From: JBBQER01 sp052148155
GTDB lineage: Bacteria > Actinomycetota > Acidimicrobiia > IMCC26256 > PALSA-610
DNA length: 64,000 nt
Direction of reading: 5' to 3'
Assembly (NCBI GenBank): GCA_052148155.1
Contig: JBKQIY010000251.1
Location: forward strand, 97,154-161,153
Part shown: piece after piece, positions 49,854-58,889 of the stretch
Numbering within the stretch: position 1 is the first letter of the stretch
Layout of the letters: each line of letters begins with the position of its first letter
Made by a program: the position numbers and the translations under genes
The notes under the pieces: generated by a model
The model's database searches: none
Told to the model about the DNA's origin: nothing
The model's input: the letters and a program-made list of their open reading frames with translations, nothing else

Positions 49854-51470
49854 ATGCATACACGGCTTCGTCAGGTCGGACTCGCGCTCGCTCTCGTGCT
49901 GGTGGCGGGCGCCTGTGGTGGTTCGTCGAGTTCGCCGTCGAGCGTCGCCTCCGGGAAGAGTCCCAGCGCGACCAGTCCGGCGGTGTCCCCGAACACGGAG
50001 GACATTGCGTCGCTCTCGCCGATGAACGACGCTCCGGAGGCCGGCGCTGAGCGGCTGCACTTCAAGGTCGGCCCGTTCTTTGTCCAGCCCGGGCAGAACA
50101 ACATCGCGAACCGCGGCGCGGCGGCGCAGCAGCCGAGCGTCGACGGATGGATCGTTGGCATCCGCCCGAACCTCGAATACGCGAATGGCAAGACCCCCGG
50201 TGTCGATGTCATCCATCTCCATCACGCGGTGTGGCTCAACCTCTCCGCGTCCGATGCGACGACGCCCGGCCTGCCTCAACGGTTCTTTGCAGTCGGTGAG
50301 GAGAAGACCAACCTGAAGTTCCCCCCCGGTTATGGCTACGCGTATCACACGACGGATCACTGGTTGCTGGACTACATGATCCACAATCTGACCCCGAACC
50401 GGGCGCAGGTGTGGATCACGTACGACATTGATTTCATCCCGGCGACGTCGCCCGCAGCCAAGGGGATCGTGCCCGTCCGGCCGATCTGGATGGATGTCCA
50501 GAACGGCGAGACATATCCGGTGTTCAACGTCCCCAAGGGCGGCGGGCAGAACGGCAACTACACCTATCCCGACGACGCGACCAACCCGTACTTCGGCGGC
50601 CCGGCAAAGAACGTCTGGACCGTTGACCACAACGGGGTCCTGATCTCGACCGCCGGCCACCTGCATCCCGGCGGCCTGCATGACGACCTGTGGCTGCAAC
50701 GCGACGGCGCCGTCGTTCCCACGAACATGGCGAAGCCGGGAACGACCGACACGGTGCATCTCTTCTCGTCGGTCGCGCACTACTACGAACCGGCCGGTCC
50801 CGTCTCGTGGGATGTCACGATGTCAGCCACGCCGGAGAACTGGCGAGTGCAGGTGCATAAAGGCGACAAGCTCGAGATCACCACGACCTACGACTCGAAG
50901 AACGAGTCGTGGTACGAGGGGATGGGCATCATGGTCGTCTGGATGGCGTCCGGCAACGGTGGAACCGACCCGTTCACCACGAACGTCGACGCGCCCGGCA
51001 TTCTGACCCACGGCCACCTTCCCGAGGACGACAACCACGGCAGCCCGACACCGGACCTCAAGCATTACGTCGACGAGACGAAACTGCCGTCGCACATGGT
51101 GCCCAACGGCTACGTGATCCACATCAGCAACTTCACGTACTCCGCCGGCGACATGAGCATCGCGACGTCGGTCCCGACCGTCAAGGTCGGCCAGTCGATC
51201 ACCTTCGACAATCTCGACGCTCCCCTCGACAACGGCATCTGGCACACCATCACCTCCTGCCAGGCACCCTGCGACGGCTACACCGGCATCGCCTATCCAC
51301 TCGCGAACGGTCCGATCCAGTTCGACTCCGGCGAGCTCGGAACCGGTCGCCCGCCCGCGTCCGGGAGCGTGACCTGGTCGACACCGACCGACCTGCCACC
51401 AGGCACCTACACCTACTTCTGTCGAATCCACCCGTTCATGCGGGGTGCGTTCCGCGTCGTCGCAAACTGA
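49854..51470 (+). CDS. Lipoprotein with copper-monooxygenase-like N-domain and C-terminal cupredoxin
   Basis: 538-residue exported protein, lipobox VAGACGG near residue 21. The first 350 residues carry histidine clusters IHLHHAVW (about 120-127) and STAGHLHPGG (about 267-276), spaced and styled like the two copper sites of type II copper monooxygenases of the PHM family, with a Met-rich strand later. Residues about 420-535 form a plastocyanin-like cupredoxin with type 1 copper ligands: His in IWHTITS, Cys in TYFCRIH, the next His, and Met in PFMRG. So one protein appears to combine two copper-binding modules. Activity of the N-domain is inference. It opens the copper region. Confidence 0.72.
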   Translation: MHTRLRQVGLALALVLVAGACGGSSSSPSSVASGKSPSATSPAVSPNTEDIASLSPMNDAPEAGAERLHFKVGPFFVQPGQNNIANRGAAAQQPSVDGWIVGIRPNLEYANGKTPGVDVIHLHHAVWLNLSASDATTPGLPQRFFAVGEEKTNLKFPPGYGYAYHTTDHWLLDYMIHNLTPNRAQVWITYDIDFIPATSPAAKGIVPVRPIWMDVQNGETYPVFNVPKGGGQNGNYTYPDDATNPYFGGPAKNVWTVDHNGVLISTAGHLHPGGLHDDLWLQRDGAVVPTNMAKPGTTDTVHLFSSVAHYYEPAGPVSWDVTMSATPENWRVQVHKGDKLEITTTYDSKNESWYEGMGIMVVWMASGNGGTDPFTTNVDAPGILTHGHLPEDDNHGSPTPDLKHYVDETKLPSHMVPNGYVIHISNFTYSAGDMSIATSVPTVKVGQSITFDNLDAPLDNGIWHTITSCQAPCDGYTGIAYPLANGPIQFDSGELGTGRPPASGSVTWSTPTDLPPGTYTYFCRIHPFMRGAFRVVAN

Positions 51471-51939
51471 CCACGTGCGTCGCGCTCAAGCTGCTCGTCG
51501 GCGCGCTCGTGTTCGTCGGCTTCTCACGCGTTCCTCGCCCCAGAGCGTGATTGAGCCTGTCGGGTCAACCGGCGTCGAGAGTGCTTTTGATATGCCGACT
51601 GGGCGTGGCTCGGAACGTTGCACTCGAACGTGCACGTGCCTTGCACGAGTGTCACATTCGGTCGAGAACCGGCCGGCGTTCGTCTTGAGGGGAGCGACGT
51701 CCCGTTCGATCTTGAAACGTTTGGTGCACCGCGCCGTCAGTCACGGTCTTGGTCGCGGTGCGGGCTCGGCCACCGGAACTTCTGCCAGACCGGCGGGCAC
51801 AGGTAGGGCGAGCACGATGGCGGCTATGACGGTGGGCGAAGGCGGCTCATCAACGATCGTTCACGTGGTTTGTCGCGGGCCGCGGAAATCCCCTACCAAG
51901 CCCCCGACTCCGCGATGTCGTCGTGTCGGCTTGCTGGCA
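51471..51939. other. Intergenic stretch without a convincing gene
   Basis: About 470 bases between the cupredoxin gene and copZ. Frames are Arg-rich or continuation shadows. It should contain the copper-responsive promoter and any CsoR-type operator, but I see no clear TACCCC...GGGGTA palindrome. Confidence 0.4.
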
Positions 51940-51945
51940 TACGCT
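51940..51945 (+). promoter_or_regulatory. -10 hexamer TACGCT, leaderless start of copZ-copA
   Basis: TACGCT is six bases before the ATG at 51952. Confidence 0.45.
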
Positions 51946-51951
51946 GCCTGT

Positions 51952-52239
51952 ATGACGTCAGCGCCTTCGGACCCGTCGGTCAACAGTCCGGCGGGTTCCG
52001 CCCATACGGCCGTGGTCGAACTGACCGTGACCGGGATGCACTGCGACTCGTGTGTCGCGCTCATCGAGGAGATGCTCGCCGAGCAGGCAGGTGTCGCGTC
52101 AGCTGTTGTGGATCTCGACTCGGCTTCGGCGCGGGTCGAGTTTGACACGTCACTGGTGACGGTCGATGCCCTATGCGCGACTGTGGTGAAGGCCGGCTAT
52201 AGCGCGTCGTTGCGTGAGGGTTCGAGCGCGGGGTCGTAG
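51952..52239 (+). CDS. copZ: CopZ-like copper chaperone (HMA domain)
   Basis: 95-residue soluble protein that is essentially one heavy-metal-associated domain: the metal-binding loop GMHCDSC lies at about 26-32, within the ferredoxin-like fold ending KAGYSASL. It would hand Cu(I) to the adjacent ATPase. Its stop shares one base with the copA start (TAGTG), so the two are translationally coupled. A short Ser/Thr-rich N-terminal stretch precedes the domain. Confidence 0.87.
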   Translation: MTSAPSDPSVNSPAGSAHTAVVELTVTGMHCDSCVALIEEMLAEQAGVASAVVDLDSASARVEFDTSLVTVDALCATVVKAGYSASLREGSSAGS

Positions 52240-54911
52240 TGCTCACCGACCCCTCGGCGACCACGGCGCAGACCGACGAAGGCGAGCTGACGCTCGCCAT
52301 CACCGAGCTCGAGCTCGGCGGGATGCACTGCAACGCGTGCGCGACGCGCATCGAGCGCGCGTTGGGTCGACTTCCCGCCGTGGCGAGCGCATCGGTCAAC
52401 TTGGCAACGACACGCGCGTTCGTTTCATACGACCAGACAGCGCTAAGCCCGGATGACCTGTGCCGGGCAGTCACGGAGACCGGCTATTCGGCATCGGTCG
52501 TCGACGACGACGACGTCTCTGCGGCGCGTCAGCACTCGGAACATTGGGGACTGCGCGCCATCGTTTCGTGGCCGCTCGCGGTCGCCGCGCTCCTGATCTC
52601 GGTCTTGGCCCGCGAGACACCCACCGCGGGATGGTCAGTGCTTGCGCTTGCGTTCGTAGTCGAGTTCGCGGGCGGGTGGCCGTTCCTGCGGAACGCAGCC
52701 CGGTTGTTGGTCCATCGGGCGACGAACATGGACACACTCATCGCGCTCGGTACGTTGGCTGCGCTCGCGGTGAGCGCAGTGGAGGCCATCGCGTTGGGCG
52801 GCCGGCATCTCCATCTGGGCGGGCGAGGAGCCTTTGCGGCCAGTCTGCACGGGGCGATGGCGCCGCTCATCGTCGCGATTCTGGCGACCGGTCGGGCAGT
52901 CGAGGCCCGGGCGCGTGACCGGGCAGCCGGAGCGATGCATTCGCTGCTGTCGCTTCGTCCGCCGACCGCGCGGGTCGTGTCCGACGTTGGCGACGACCGC
53001 GGCGAACTGGTCGCGCCCGAGAGCGTTCCCGTCGGTGCGTTGGTGCGAGTCCGTCCCAGCGAGACGATCCCGCTCGACGGGACCGTCGTGGACGGCTGGT
53101 CCGCAGTCGATGAGTCAATGCTCACCGGCGAGCCACTGCCAGTCGATCGCGGTCCCGACAGTCAAGTCACGGGTGGCACCCGGAACGGCAGCGGAACCTT
53201 GGTGGTCCGGGTCGAGTCCGTCGCGGCCGAGTCGGTTCTCGCGCGACTGCAGCGGCTCGTTGAAGAAGCCCAACGCGACAAGGCACCCCTCCAACGCGTC
53301 GCGGACCGGATCAGCAGCGTGTTCGTCCCCGTCGTGCTCGCAGGTGCCGTATTGACGTTCTTCGCGTGGTGGGTCGTGGGCGGCGATCTCGGCAAAGCGG
53401 TACTGAGTGGCGTCGCGGTCTTGTTGGTGGCTTGCCCGTGCGCGAGGGGATTGGCCGCGCCGGTCGCGATGATGGTCGGGACCGGCCGCGCGTCGGCCCT
53501 CGGGATCTTCATGCGCAGCGGCGACGCCCTCGAACGACTCGCCCGCGTGGACACAGTCGTGTTCGACAAGACCGGGACACTCACCGAACGACACGCCGTC
53601 GTGACCTTCGTCGCGGCGGTACCGGCGTTCAGTGAGGATGACATCCTTTCCCTCGCGGCGGCGGTGGAAGCCGAGAGCGACCATCCCATCGCGCTCGCGA
53701 TTCTGGCGGTCGGCCGCGCGAACGAACCGGCCCGCGACGTCAAGGTCATTCCTGGAGTGGGGGTAGCCGGCGTCGTTGGCGACCAACAGATAAGCGTGAG
53801 CCGCTTAGTAGAGTCGGCCTTGCCTGCCTCTTTGCGCGACGAAGTTTCGTCTCGCCACCAACGCGGCGAGACGGTGGTCGTCGTGGAACGCGGCGAAGAT
53901 GTGGTTGGCGCGATCGCCGTGGCCACTCCGCTGCGCCCCGAAGCGGTCGCGAGTGCCCACCACCTCCACGACATGGGCCTCAACACCGCCATCCTCAGCG
54001 GTGACAGCGAACCGGCGGTGCGGACCGTGGCCACCGAGTTGGGTATCGATGACGCGCGAAGCGCGTTGAGTCCGGCTGGCAAGGTCGAGGCGCTGCGATC
54101 ACTGCGCGTCGCCAACCACCGTGTCGTGATGGTCGGCGATGGCGTCAACGACGCACCGGCCTTGGCTGCCGCACACGTCGGCTGCGCGATCGGGAGCGGA
54201 TCACAAGCCGCACTTGCCAATAGCGACATCGCGCTATTGGGCAACGACCTGCAGGGAGTCCCAGCCGCGATCGGCGTAGCCACATCCACCTACGCGGTCA
54301 TTTTGCAAAACTTCGGTTGGGCGATGGGTTACAACGTCTCGGCGTTGCCCCTCGCCGCAGCCGGCCTCCTCGATCCGCTCGTGGCCGCCATCGCGATGGG
54401 CCTGTCGAGCCTCATCGTGGTCATCAACAGTCTGCGCCTCACCCGTCTCGGCCGGTCCGGTCTCGACAAAGTGCAAGCACCGCGCGTGGCCCGCGGGGTC
54501 GCGTTCTCGATCGCGTTGCCGGTGGTGCTCTTCGCCGGTCTCACCGTCACGAGCCAGATCGTCTCACCGGCGCGTGGCCAATCGCTCCTCCCCGAGATAC
54601 CGAACATCTCGGTCGTCTCACTCGCCGGGGGCGGCAGCGCCGAGGTGTACCTCCAGCCCGGCAAATCCGGTCTCAATCAGTTGCACCTGATCTTCCTCAA
54701 CCTGCCTCGCACGGTCGACGAGGCCGTATCGATCCAGGTGACCGCGGCGCGCGACGGCGGAGCCCCTGAACCTCTGATTCAGCAGATACGCATCAGCGCG
54801 GGCCACTACACCGACTATGTCCAGCTCACGCCGGGAACCTGGATCTTCCATGTCGCTGCACGAGTGCGCGGCAGCGACGAATCATTCTTGATCCACCGAA
54901 CGATCTCCTGA
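52239..54911 (+). CDS. copA: Copper-exporting P1B-type ATPase CopA with extra C-terminal domain
   Basis: 890-residue Cu(I)-translocating ATPase. An N-terminal HMA domain has GMHCNAC (about 27-33). The P1B-1 core follows: actuator TGE in MLTGEPLP, the ion-pathway CPC in VACPCARGLAAP (usual form is CPCALGLATP), the phosphorylation site DKTGTLTERH, and GDGVNDAPAL. The last helices carry YN in GWAMGYNVSAL and MGLSS in AIAMGLSSLI, the Cu(I)-specific pair. Beyond the usual end, one more helix and about 120 residues of beta-rich exterior sequence are fused (see findings). Start GTG overlapping copZ. Confidence 0.92.
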   Translation: MLTDPSATTAQTDEGELTLAITELELGGMHCNACATRIERALGRLPAVASASVNLATTRAFVSYDQTALSPDDLCRAVTETGYSASVVDDDDVSAARQHSEHWGLRAIVSWPLAVAALLISVLARETPTAGWSVLALAFVVEFAGGWPFLRNAARLLVHRATNMDTLIALGTLAALAVSAVEAIALGGRHLHLGGRGAFAASLHGAMAPLIVAILATGRAVEARARDRAAGAMHSLLSLRPPTARVVSDVGDDRGELVAPESVPVGALVRVRPSETIPLDGTVVDGWSAVDESMLTGEPLPVDRGPDSQVTGGTRNGSGTLVVRVESVAAESVLARLQRLVEEAQRDKAPLQRVADRISSVFVPVVLAGAVLTFFAWWVVGGDLGKAVLSGVAVLLVACPCARGLAAPVAMMVGTGRASALGIFMRSGDALERLARVDTVVFDKTGTLTERHAVVTFVAAVPAFSEDDILSLAAAVEAESDHPIALAILAVGRANEPARDVKVIPGVGVAGVVGDQQISVSRLVESALPASLRDEVSSRHQRGETVVVVERGEDVVGAIAVATPLRPEAVASAHHLHDMGLNTAILSGDSEPAVRTVATELGIDDARSALSPAGKVEALRSLRVANHRVVMVGDGVNDAPALAAAHVGCAIGSGSQAALANSDIALLGNDLQGVPAAIGVATSTYAVILQNFGWAMGYNVSALPLAAAGLLDPLVAAIAMGLSSLIVVINSLRLTRLGRSGLDKVQAPRVARGVAFSIALPVVLFAGLTVTSQIVSPARGQSLLPEIPNISVVSLAGGGSAEVYLQPGKSGLNQLHLIFLNLPRTVDEAVSIQVTAARDGGAPEPLIQQIRISAGHYTDYVQLTPGTWIFHVAARVRGSDESFLIHRTIS

Positions 54912-54955
54912 CCCGACGCACCTCGGCGCAACATCGGCCCCTGAAGTTCGTACGG

Positions 54956-55669
54956 TCAGAGCATCAGGACGAGCATGTATCCCATCGCGAGGCACATCGA
55001 GATGTGACACGCCATCTCAAGTCTGGGCGCAAGCCAGCGCTCGCCTCCGACGATCGACACATCGCCCGCGTCGTCGATCAGCACAGCACCGCGACTGGGA
55101 CCACCGCTCCGGACGCCACTAGCGCTACTCGACGCTCCAGCAAAGGCAAGCTGTTGCGGGGCGAACCGGCTGATCGCGTCGAGCTGCCAGAGCGCCGAAC
55201 CGAACAGCACCACGACGAAAAAGAACGACAAGATGAGATAACCGGGCGGGACCCCACCAGCCGACGTCATCGACATCATGCCCGAAGGGCCCGTCGCGGG
55301 CACCCCCACCCAGTACATGTAGACCATCGCCGCCGCCATCACCCCATGCACCAGGAAGTGGGAAAGGTGATGCACGTGCGCGTCGTCGGTTCCGCTCGCG
55401 CCGTGCGCAGCGACGAAGCGTGCACTCAACCCAAAGAACCACAGTGTGATCAGGACGAAAACCGGCACCCAGACCGCGTTCGGGATCGGATTCCAACGCG
55501 GGACCAGCATCCCGACCATCGCGAAACCCATGAGCACGTGCGAGACGTTCACGTCATAGTGGTTCTGACGGCCCCAACGCTTCGCGACCAGCAGACGGCC
55601 GATGCAATAGACCGACACACCAACCATCAGCACCGCAAAGCCATATCCCAGCCACGTCGGCCGCGCCAT
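54956..55669 (-). CDS. DUF5134-type polytopic membrane protein
   Basis: 237-residue membrane protein with about six helices. Loops are His/Met-rich (DDAHVHHLSHFLVHGVM, GMMSMTSAGG, LAMGYMLVLML), as often seen in copper-region membrane proteins of actinobacteria with the DUF5134 label. It may coordinate or transfer copper at the membrane. It starts two bases after the gene at 55672 ends, so the two are an operon, oriented toward copA convergently. Confidence 0.7.
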   Translation of the reverse strand: MARPTWLGYGFAVLMVGVSVYCIGRLLVAKRWGRQNHYDVNVSHVLMGFAMVGMLVPRWNPIPNAVWVPVFVLITLWFFGLSARFVAAHGASGTDDAHVHHLSHFLVHGVMAAAMVYMYWVGVPATGPSGMMSMTSAGGVPPGYLILSFFFVVVLFGSALWQLDAISRFAPQQLAFAGASSSASGVRSGGPSRGAVLIDDAGDVSIVGGERWLAPRLEMACHISMCLAMGYMLVLML

Positions 55670-55671
55670 GC

Positions 55672-56673
55672 TCAGACCACCTGCTCGGGAACCGTCACGT
55701 CTCGCACCGTCGTAGCGGCCGGTTTCGGATGAAGCGGCCAGTAGCAGGCTGCGAGCAAGATCAACAACGCCCCCGAGTTGGGATCCGTCGCGGAACCGCC
55801 ACCGAACAGCGCGCCGAAGTTCTCACCGACTACCCAAATGAGCGCAGCCACCACGATCGCCAAGACCACGGTCAGGCGGGCCGCCCGGGTCGGCAGATAG
55901 ACACCGGCCGCGATTGCGACGCACAGCACGGCGAGGACGATCGCGGTTTCCAGACCACGATGGGCGAACAGCTTGGCGCCATGGTTGTCGATCGCCGCGA
56001 GCCACTTCGGTTCGCCAGTAGCCAGGCCGGTCAGCAGGTTGTGGACAGTCTGCGCTGCTCGTGCGCTCCCGAACAGCGCAAGGAAGGCAAGAAGACTCCA
56101 TACGACAGCCCAGATCGCTTTGGCCGCGTCCGCACCCACCGCGCGAGCCGCGGTGAACGGCGCGGCCGCCGGACTGGGCCGATCGGTTGGCCAGAGCAGC
56201 ACGGCGAGCAGCGCGTAAATCAATACGGCGCCGGGACCACCGGCGATCGGGCTTGCGTTCCCGGCGAGTACCCCGCCGAGCCCCTCACCGAACCACCACA
56301 CCCCGAGCGACCACACAATCGAAGCAGCCAGCGCGACCTTCAGCGAGGGTCGCCACGCGATCCCCAGACCCAGCAGCACCTGAATCAGCGCGAACGCCGC
56401 GTCCGTCGCCACCGCATGGTGGCCAACAATCCCGGCATTCCAAGTAATCGTGTGCGCGACCACGTGCGGGTTCCCGGCCGCCATCCCGCCGATCATGGTG
56501 CCGAACTGATTCGTGAACATGAACGGCTGCAACTGCAAAACCCCATCGAGGAGCCAGATCACCGCCAACGCCAGTTGCAGACTCCTGCGAACATCCGGAG
56601 CGCGCCAACCGACACGAATCGCATCACCGGCATCCGTCATCCGATCACCGACGAGACTGACCGCGTCATTCAT
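55672..56673 (-). CDS. Polytopic membrane protein of unknown function, copper-region partner
   Basis: 333-residue integral membrane protein with about 9-10 helices. Conserved-looking polar residues lie in the first third (LQLQPFMFTNQFGTM, VAHTITWNAGIVGHH). Family not recognised with certainty, but this opening is often seen in proteins next to copper genes of actinobacteria. ATG 56673 is used because it follows GGGGGG; an ATG eleven codons later is possible, and the frame is open another 32 codons upstream with low-complexity sequence. Operon with the DUF5134 gene. Confidence 0.65.
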   Translation of the reverse strand: MNDAVSLVGDRMTDAGDAIRVGWRAPDVRRSLQLALAVIWLLDGVLQLQPFMFTNQFGTMIGGMAAGNPHVVAHTITWNAGIVGHHAVATDAAFALIQVLLGLGIAWRPSLKVALAASIVWSLGVWWFGEGLGGVLAGNASPIAGGPGAVLIYALLAVLLWPTDRPSPAAAPFTAARAVGADAAKAIWAVVWSLLAFLALFGSARAAQTVHNLLTGLATGEPKWLAAIDNHGAKLFAHRGLETAIVLAVLCVAIAAGVYLPTRAARLTVVLAIVVAALIWVVGENFGALFGGGSATDPNSGALLILLAACYWPLHPKPAATTVRDVTVPEQVV

Positions 56674-56956
56674 CGTCGGCGAAGCCCCCCTGCCGCCCAC
56701 GCCGACCAGACTGACGTCTCGGCGATTCCCCGAATCATCCCGACAGCCTTCCAATCGCAGCCGGCGCATGCAAGCGCCAGCACCGTGGGGATTCTCTCAC
56801 GCCGGTGGCCCACGGCGAGCGCGGGGTCGTTCCAGCCTGTCGTATCCTGACAAACGGGAGTCGCGGGCGACCAATTCCGGAGAAAGCCCGCTCGCCATCG
56901 CACCCCAGCGCTCGACGATATCAAGGACCTTGACGGAACAACTGGGAGGCCTCGGC

Positions 56957-57556
56957 ATGGGCCCGCCGCAGAAGAACTGCCAGAATGCCCTGAAGGTCCT
57001 CGTCGGCGACGCCGAACAGCAGCCGCGCGACGAGGTGCTCCGAGCACGATTTCACGCGAGGCGATGCCCGCGCTGCGCCAGTGCCTACGCCCCAGTCGAG
57101 CCCGGCGACCCGGTTCTACGCACCGTGGCGCGGTGCGAACCGGCGCCAGCTGCGGCGCTGCGAATCGGTCTGGCTCTGATCGGCGTCACCCAACTCGTCG
57201 TCGCGATCCCGTGGCTGGTCGGCAAGAGCTTCATCCCCGACTCTCACGTCGCGGTATCACAGCTCACGCGCGACGGTGCGCTCGGGTACGTCGTCGCCGC
57301 GCTCGGTCTCGTGACTGCATGGCGGCCACGCTACGCGCACAGCATGATGATCATGGGACTCTTCGTCTGCGCCGTACAGGTCATCGCGGGACTCGCCGAC
57401 ACTCGGACAGGATCGGTGAGCGCACCGTTCGAGGCCGTTCATGTGCTGCTCCCAATGATCGTGCTCGGCATATGCGGCATCGCTGCCGACACCGCCCGAC
57501 GCGCGACACCCAGCCGCGAGCCGACGCGACCGCACGCGATTCACGCTCTTCACTGA
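56957..57556 (+). CDS. Membrane protein with N-terminal Cys-x2-Cys region
   Basis: 199 residues. The first 60 are soluble and contain HARRCPRCASAY, a Cys-x2-Cys site like that of anti-sigma or zinc-finger proteins. Four membrane helices follow (about 70-90, 100-120, 128-148 and 155-178), an arrangement of actinobacterial zf-HC2/DoxX-like membrane proteins. GGGAGG lies eight bases before the ATG. It is divergent from the 55672 operon and may be part of the same copper response. Confidence 0.6.
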   Translation: MGPPQKNCQNALKVLVGDAEQQPRDEVLRARFHARRCPRCASAYAPVEPGDPVLRTVARCEPAPAAALRIGLALIGVTQLVVAIPWLVGKSFIPDSHVAVSQLTRDGALGYVVAALGLVTAWRPRYAHSMMIMGLFVCAVQVIAGLADTRTGSVSAPFEAVHVLLPMIVLGICGIAADTARRATPSREPTRPHAIHALH

Positions 57557-57719
57557 CCGGACCGGTAGACATGCACCAAGTCGCGATACGAACGCTGACC
57601 TCCTGAGGCAACGCTCAAGAGGTCAGCGCGCATGGCCTGGCCCGATCCGTCGAGACGACGGGTGGGCGCAGACTGTGTCGTCGATGTTGTCGATGCTTGC
57701 TTCGAGGTACTTCCGAGAT

Positions 57720-58223
57720 TTATTGGCAGTCGGCTAGGTCGTGGTCGGCGGGGTTGTAGTCGTTTGCTGCGGCGTTGACCCACATCGTTCCCAGCAAGGG
57801 TGCGTGTGTGTGGTTCGTGACCTGCACTCGATATATGTAGTCCCATCCGGGATGGAGAAATTGGTCGTAGGCGTAGAGGTGATGCTGATGGCTGGGCCGG
57901 TAGCTCTCGATCTCGGAACCCTTGACGTGCATCCATACGCCGTTGTGATATCGCTCGATCGAGATGCTGTATGTCTGTTGGCCTGTGTTGACCCTCGGGT
58001 TTGATGTGCTGTTGTAGAAGACAGCGTCGACGCCGATCTGGCCGCACTTCGTGTAGATGGCGTCGGTGGCCCATACGCCCGGGCTTCCCGTGTCGTCGTC
58101 GAGCGCTTTCACAGGAATCTTGCGGATGGGTGCGATGCCGTTCGTCGAGAACGCGCTTGCCGTGCCAACACTCATCAGCGTTGACAACATACAAACGCAC
58201 ACACCGACACAAAACTTCTTCAT
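57720..58223 (-). CDS. Secreted protein of unknown function
   Basis: 167-residue exported protein. The signal peptide is MKKFCVGVCVCMLSTLMSV followed by GTASA. The mature part is beta-rich, with YSISIERYHNGVWMHV, HHLYAYDQF and NHTHAP, and only two cysteines (CGQIG and ADCQ), one near each end. GGAG precedes the ATG by eight bases. Composition is less GC-biased (more Tyr, Asn, His) than neighbours, hinting at transfer. No family recognised. Confidence 0.65.
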   Translation of the reverse strand: MKKFCVGVCVCMLSTLMSVGTASAFSTNGIAPIRKIPVKALDDDTGSPGVWATDAIYTKCGQIGVDAVFYNSTSNPRVNTGQQTYSISIERYHNGVWMHVKGSEIESYRPSHQHHLYAYDQFLHPGWDYIYRVQVTNHTHAPLLGTMWVNAAANDYNPADHDLADCQ

Positions 58224-58258
58224 GCTGCATACTCCGATGGGTTGGCCATGACTACCTG

Positions 58259-58861
58259 TCAGGGTTGGCGTTGATAGAGGATTGGCGGTCGTCCCGGCCC
58301 GTGGTATTGGGGATCGAATCCGATCTCGGTGAGGATCCCTTCTTGGGCGAGCCGTCGGAAGACTTTCCTGACCGTGGTCCCGGAGCTGCCCAGCTCGTTC
58401 TTGACGGCGGGAACGGTCATCGTTGTTCCGGCTGGTTTGGAGCAGATGCCGGCGGCGACCCGGCCGTACGATGCGTAGGAGGCGGCACGGTCGCCCGTGC
58501 CTTTGGCGGGACGTGTGTTGCCGAACGCACGTTCCAGCACACGTGCTGGGACGGCAAGGTCTGCGAGGTCGTCTTTGGTGATGCCGTTCCTGGCTGCCCA
58601 GCGGGCGGCCGCGTCGATGAACTCGGCTTCGAGTTCGTTGGCCTGGGCATGGCGCCGCGCGTCGGCGAGTGCTTTGAGCCGGTCGATCGGATCATCGATG
58701 CCGTCTATGACGCGGGCGGGATCGAAGATCCAAGGTGGCAACGGATGTCCTAGCGAGTGGAGGTATTCACGGACGGTTTCTTCGTCGAGGTCGATCAGGT
58801 CGGTCGACGCGTGCATCTCACGTTCGCCTGAAGCATTGTTGTCGTGCATGTGTATCGCCAT
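58259..58861 (-). CDS. Winged-helix DNA-binding protein
   Basis: 200-residue protein. The C-terminal 60 residues form a winged helix-turn-helix (VPAVKNELGSSGTTVRKVFR, then LAQEGILTEIG), as in GntR- or MarR-like regulators; the wing and terminal GPGRPPILYQ follow. The N-terminal part is helical with a short acidic LIDLDEETV stretch. The start could be 58861, 58849 or 58816; none has a strong ribosome-binding site. It starts 29 bases after the end of the 1498-residue surface protein gene, so the two are probably one transcript and the regulator may control that gene. Confidence 0.6.
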   Translation of the reverse strand: MAIHMHDNNASGEREMHASTDLIDLDEETVREYLHSLGHPLPPWIFDPARVIDGIDDPIDRLKALADARRHAQANELEAEFIDAAARWAARNGITKDDLADLAVPARVLERAFGNTRPAKGTGDRAASYASYGRVAAGICSKPAGTTMTVPAVKNELGSSGTTVRKVFRRLAQEGILTEIGFDPQYHGPGRPPILYQRQP

Positions 58862-58889
58862 CGACCGACCCGCTCGTGTGTCTTGCCTG

